Assembly: GCA_949127685.1 (NCBI GenBank)
Contig: CASBPW010000142.1
Span: 1-9,660, forward strand
From: Candidatus Sivonenia alaskensis PMM_0068
Lineage (GTDB): Bacteria; Cyanobacteriota; Cyanobacteriia; Gloeobacterales; PMM-0068
Reading direction: 5' to 3'
Length of the DNA: 9,660 bases
Part shown: positions 7,587-9,660 of the stretch, piece by piece
Numbering within the stretch: position 1 is the stretch's first letter
How the letters are laid out: each line of letters opens with the position of its first letter
Notes under the pieces: model-generated
Told to the model about the DNA's origin: nothing
What the model saw: the letters and a program-made list of their open reading frames with translations, nothing else
The model's database searches: none
Position numbers and translations under genes: made by a program

Positions 7587-7620
7587 AAAAGACACCCCTG
7601 ATGAGATAGGGGTGTCTTTG
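7586..7620. terminator. Bidirectional hairpin terminator between DUF72 gene and psbH
   Basis: AAAGACACCCC (7588-7598) and GGGGTGTCTTT (7609-7619) form a perfect 11-bp stem with a 10-base loop. It sits directly after the DUF72 stop and 13 bases beyond the psbH stop. Read leftward (psbH direction) the stem ends in five T; read rightward the T tract is only three, all within the stem. It is therefore likely the main terminator for psbH and a weaker one for the DUF72 transcript. Confidence 0.85.
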
Positions 7621-7632
7621 AAGCTCAGTGCT

Positions 7633-7857
7633 CTAACGATAAGGCTTATTGGAGGTGTAGTTGCTATCTACGAATTTCTCGTTAACACCGGTCAGGACTA
7701 TGGAATGGTTAGCAATCTGGACGAGGATAATCAGAAATACCCCGAACGCACCAATCAAGACGCCCATGATAGGGGTAGTACCCCATCCTGGAGTGGCTTT
7801 GCCGTACTCAGAATTTAGCGGTTTAAGAATTCTTCCAAGAGGTGTGTCTATGGCCAT
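7633..7857 (-). CDS. psbH: Photosystem II reaction center protein H
   Basis: This 74-residue protein carries the PsbH signature LGRILKPLNSEYGK (7-20) followed by PGWGTTPIMGV (23-33) and one transmembrane helix (~30-47). PsbH is a small membrane subunit near CP47 that helps photosystem II assembly, stability and quinone-site function. The ATG at 7857 gives the usual family start (MA.. then the cytoplasmic segment); an in-frame ATG at 7899 falls inside the -10 box and cannot be in the mRNA. Cyanobacterial PsbH is normally about 64-67 residues, so the tail after the helix (NEKFVDSN and on to KPYR) is about 7-10 residues longer than usual. The post-helix segment reads IANHSIVLTG where most PsbH have an IYNSS-like sequence. 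psbN, commonly the divergent neighbour, is absent. The gene appears monocistronic. Confidence 0.95.
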   Translation of the reverse strand: MAIDTPLGRILKPLNSEYGKATPGWGTTPIMGVLIGAFGVFLIILVQIANHSIVLTGVNEKFVDSNYTSNKPYR

Positions 7858-8033
7858 AGCGTGTCTAGTCTCAATAAATGTGCAGTTGAGTGGCTTCATT
7901 ATAGAATCTCTTAACGTTTTTATGCAGCCATCCGCAAAATTAAAAATTCAAGCCCCTTGTTATTTCATTTGAATAATAGAGCACCCTATATACAGTCAGG
8001 GATAGGGCGTTCGTGTAGGAAGTTGAGGAGAAC
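7858..8033. promoter_or_regulatory. Divergent intergenic region between psbH and the receiver gene
   Basis: These 176 bases are AT-rich and carry the 5' regions of both divergent genes. The psbH -10 box is clear. For the receiver gene, TATATA/TATACA at 7987-7994 is a possible -10 but no good -35 is seen at the right distance. I found no open frame here resembling psbN, psbT or another small photosystem protein on either strand. Confidence 0.4.
7898..7926 (-). promoter_or_regulatory. Probable psbH promoter
   Basis: On the minus strand a perfect TATAAT occupies 7903-7898, so transcription should begin near 7891, giving a leader of roughly 34 bases before the psbH ATG. The hexamer at the matching -35 position (TGCATA, 7926-7921, 17-base spacer) matches consensus poorly, so the element may rely on an activator or on a different sigma factor. 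The -10 box is well supported; the -35 is not. Confidence 0.55.
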
Positions 8034-9227
8034 ATGGTGCAGAGCCATCATTCCGGGGCCACAAAGTGTACTATTCTCGTCGTGGACGACAGCACAACCA
8101 TGCGCAGTATGGTGCAAAGTTTTCTGTCCCAAGATGAATTCCACGTTCAGGTAGCCAAGAGTGGCCAAGAATGTTTGGCGCGGATCCATGAGCATTGTCC
8201 CGACATCCTGCTTCTCGATTTCATCATCCCAGGCTTGAACGGCTATGAAGTCTACACCCGGCTAAGGGAGCAGCCTGAATACGTCGATCTCCCGATTGTG
8301 ATCATGTCAGGGAGCCAGGTAGAGGTCTTTAACAAATTTGCAGAGTCAAAAGTAGAACAGAAATTTGTTTTCTTGTCTAAGCCCTTTGATCCAGAAACCT
8401 TAAAGAGGCAGATTGCGCTAGCCTTAGAACTTCGGCTTATTCCCAAGACCGTCGAAGAGATCGTAGTCAGGGAAGAAGTGCCCCTAGAAGAAACGAGCAT
8501 CCCTAATTTGCCCGTAGAAGTAGTGCTCAAGGATGAAACTGCACAGAGCAATCCAGTCTTGGAGCCTGTTGAAAAAACACTGACTGCGCACTTAGAAGGT
8601 GAAGAGACCGCAGAAAAATCTACACCTCAAGTTCCTATAGAAGATGAGAGCCTGGACTACATCCAGCAGAACTTAGCTCATATTCTTAAGACAGAAACTT
8701 ATGTGATGGATGCTTTGCGGAATTTAGATGAGCGATCAGCCGAAGATATGCGCTCGATCAAGAACTTGGCCGATCATACTACCTTGTTGCAGCAGGAATT
8801 AATGCATGTTCGGGGCGTCCTCAACAATCTCAATGAGTTACCCAAGCAGTTAGAGACTTTAAAAGAGCAGGTCCTCAGCCAACCCCAACTTTCCCAAGCC
8901 TATCCAGATGAGACGGAGCAAGAACATGTGCGGATGGGGGGAGATCGCCTCAAGAATGTAGACTCTGCTCTTATGCAATCGGTCGTAATGCAGGATCTTT
9001 TGGAAAGAGGACAAGCGGGGCTAGGAGAAACCATTCATCTTTCCTCTGGACAGCTTCCTGACCGTCGGACAGCCATTGAACGCTACTTTGAAGCCATCAT
9101 TGTCCGCCCAGCAAATCCTGTCCCTGTAGGTTCTTTTTCGAAGAGCTACATGCCCCTTCTGCTCTATGTAACACTTTTTCTGGGCGTTCTGAATCTTGGG
9201 GCTATGGTGACCCTGTTGTTGCGCTAA
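8034..9227 (+). CDS. CheY-like receiver protein with helical linker and C-terminal membrane anchor
   Basis: The 397-residue product begins with a complete receiver domain (~12-135): acidic pair D18-D19 (ILVVDDS), phosphoacceptor D62 (LLLDFIIPG), Ser92 (IVIMSGS) and Lys116 (FLSKPF). All residues needed for phosphorylation are present. An acidic, Pro/Glu-rich linker follows (~139-205), then a helical, probably coiled-coil region (~206-282), a less ordered stretch, and a single hydrophobic helix at the very end (~373-396) closing with LLLR. No DNA-binding or enzymatic output domain is visible. With no signal peptide, the receiver should be cytoplasmic and the protein tail-anchored. The ATG has a strong ribosome binding site (GAGGAG, 8025-8030). 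It is divergent from psbH and 38 bases upstream of an exported-protein gene, so it may be co-transcribed with it. No histidine kinase is nearby. I do not recognise this architecture as a named family. Confidence 0.88.
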   Translation: MVQSHHSGATKCTILVVDDSTTMRSMVQSFLSQDEFHVQVAKSGQECLARIHEHCPDILLLDFIIPGLNGYEVYTRLREQPEYVDLPIVIMSGSQVEVFNKFAESKVEQKFVFLSKPFDPETLKRQIALALELRLIPKTVEEIVVREEVPLEETSIPNLPVEVVLKDETAQSNPVLEPVEKTLTAHLEGEETAEKSTPQVPIEDESLDYIQQNLAHILKTETYVMDALRNLDERSAEDMRSIKNLADHTTLLQQELMHVRGVLNNLNELPKQLETLKEQVLSQPQLSQAYPDETEQEHVRMGGDRLKNVDSALMQSVVMQDLLERGQAGLGETIHLSSGQLPDRRTAIERYFEAIIVRPANPVPVGSFSKSYMPLLLYVTLFLGVLNLGAMVTLLLR

Positions 9228-9265
9228 GTCGTGCATAATCAAGCCAGAGCCTGATGAGAATGTGA

Positions 9266-9660
9266 ATGAACCGCCCCTTCTGTAGACGAACCATACTTGG
9301 TTTGGGCCTGGGCAGCTTTTTAGGACTGGGAGTTCGCGGTGCTTGGGCTCAAGGAGGTATTGTCCTCAACCAAAACCAAGACAAAGTATTACAATACTCC
9401 ACGAACAACGGTCAAAGAGGAACTTCAGACCGCTATTATCTGACCCTCAAACCACAGAAATTTGCCGTTTATCAAATTCAAATTCTCTATGAAAGTAGCT
9501 TTGATGGCAGGTTCTATCCTCAGAAAGATAAGATAGAGGTCTATGATGCCGAGATTCCCTATGGTACTAAGGATAAACCTCTGTTTACAGTAGAACAGGC
9601 CGAGTGGGATAAAGAAGCCCGTATCCTGAGCATTGAACTGTCTAAGCCTATTCCTGCAGG
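9266..9660 (+). CDS. Exported DUF2808-like protein, 3' truncated by window edge
   Basis: An open frame starts at ATG 9266 and runs through the right edge (131 complete codons visible). The N-terminus (FCRRTILGLGLGSFLGLGV then AWA before QGG) is a signal peptide with twin arginines and a hydrophobic core, so Tat export is possible; cleavage is likely after AWA near residue 28. The mature part has SDRYYLTLKP, a beta-rich segment with FDGRFYPQKDKIEVYD, then a stretch ending in LSIELSKPIPAG. This spacing resembles the cyanobacterial DUF2808 family of exported proteins of unknown function. That match is from memory of the pattern and is moderate. It follows the receiver gene by 38 bases on the same strand. 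The upstream ribosome binding site is weak (GAGAA-like). Confidence 0.65.
   Translation, partial: MNRPFCRRTILGLGLGSFLGLGVRGAWAQGGIVLNQNQDKVLQYSTNNGQRGTSDRYYLTLKPQKFAVYQIQILYESSFDGRFYPQKDKIEVYDAEIPYGTKDKPLFTVEQAEWDKEARILSIELSKPIPA

Noticed and set aside
7661..8154. Plus-strand open frames of 65-103 codons opposite psbH and across the receiver start
   Set aside because: They are shadows of psbH and of the receiver gene; their translations lack any small photosystem protein pattern, and none matches PsbN.
1..9660. Enrichment of the cyanobacterial HIP1 octamer (GCGATCGC)
   Set aside because: I saw only partial matches such as GCGATCGG near 277 and no full octamer by eye; absence is not diagnostic because several cyanobacteria lack enrichment.
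1..9660. Mobile elements, CRISPR arrays, toxin-antitoxin or defence genes
   Set aside because: No transposase, integrase, regularly spaced repeat or defence-type domain was recognised; the genes look like ordinary chromosomal genes.

Overview
The window looks like ordinary chromosomal DNA of a cyanobacterium or close relative. The decisive marker is a minus-strand psbH gene, encoding a small photosystem II subunit found only in oxygenic phototrophs. Supporting markers are a C-terminal processing protease of the type cyanobacteria carry in several copies and a family 10-type glycosylhydrolase (GHL10) of cyanobacterial style. Base composition is moderate, close to half G+C by eye. I saw no transposase, phage gene, CRISPR array, rRNA or tRNA. 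Every gap between genes is under 200 bases, so no long empty stretch needs explaining.

Layout from left to right. A large GHL10-type protein, cut by the left edge, reads rightward to 2375. It converges on a lone MoxR-family AAA+ ATPase on the minus strand. Divergent from moxR is a small VOC/glyoxalase-fold enzyme, with a start-site conflict that is best solved by a GTG start for moxR. Next come a secreted S41 peptidase and argF (ornithine carbamoyltransferase), joined by a 4-base stop/start overlap. The 3' end of argF overlaps by 8 bases the 3' end of a minus-strand single-domain cyclic-nucleotide-binding protein, and a small hairpin covers both stop codons. A DUF72 protein follows on the plus strand. 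It converges on psbH across a perfect 11-bp hairpin terminator. psbH has a consensus TATAAT -10 box 40 bases upstream of its ATG. Divergent from psbH is an unusual response-regulator protein: a CheY-like receiver, an acidic linker, a helical stretch and one C-terminal membrane helix. Last, after 38 bases, is the start of an exported protein resembling DUF2808, cut by the right edge.

The genes do not form one pathway. They are core metabolism (argF), photosynthesis (psbH), envelope or lumen proteolysis (S41 peptidase), chaperone-like ATPase (MoxR), signalling (receiver protein and cNMP-binding protein) and poorly characterised families. Orientation alternates often, so most transcription units hold one or two genes. 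I found no clear undescribed multi-gene system. The best candidates for follow-up are the tail-anchored receiver protein, the divergent and C-terminally extended PsbH without psbN beside it, the orphan MoxR and the overlapping argF/cNMP 3' ends.
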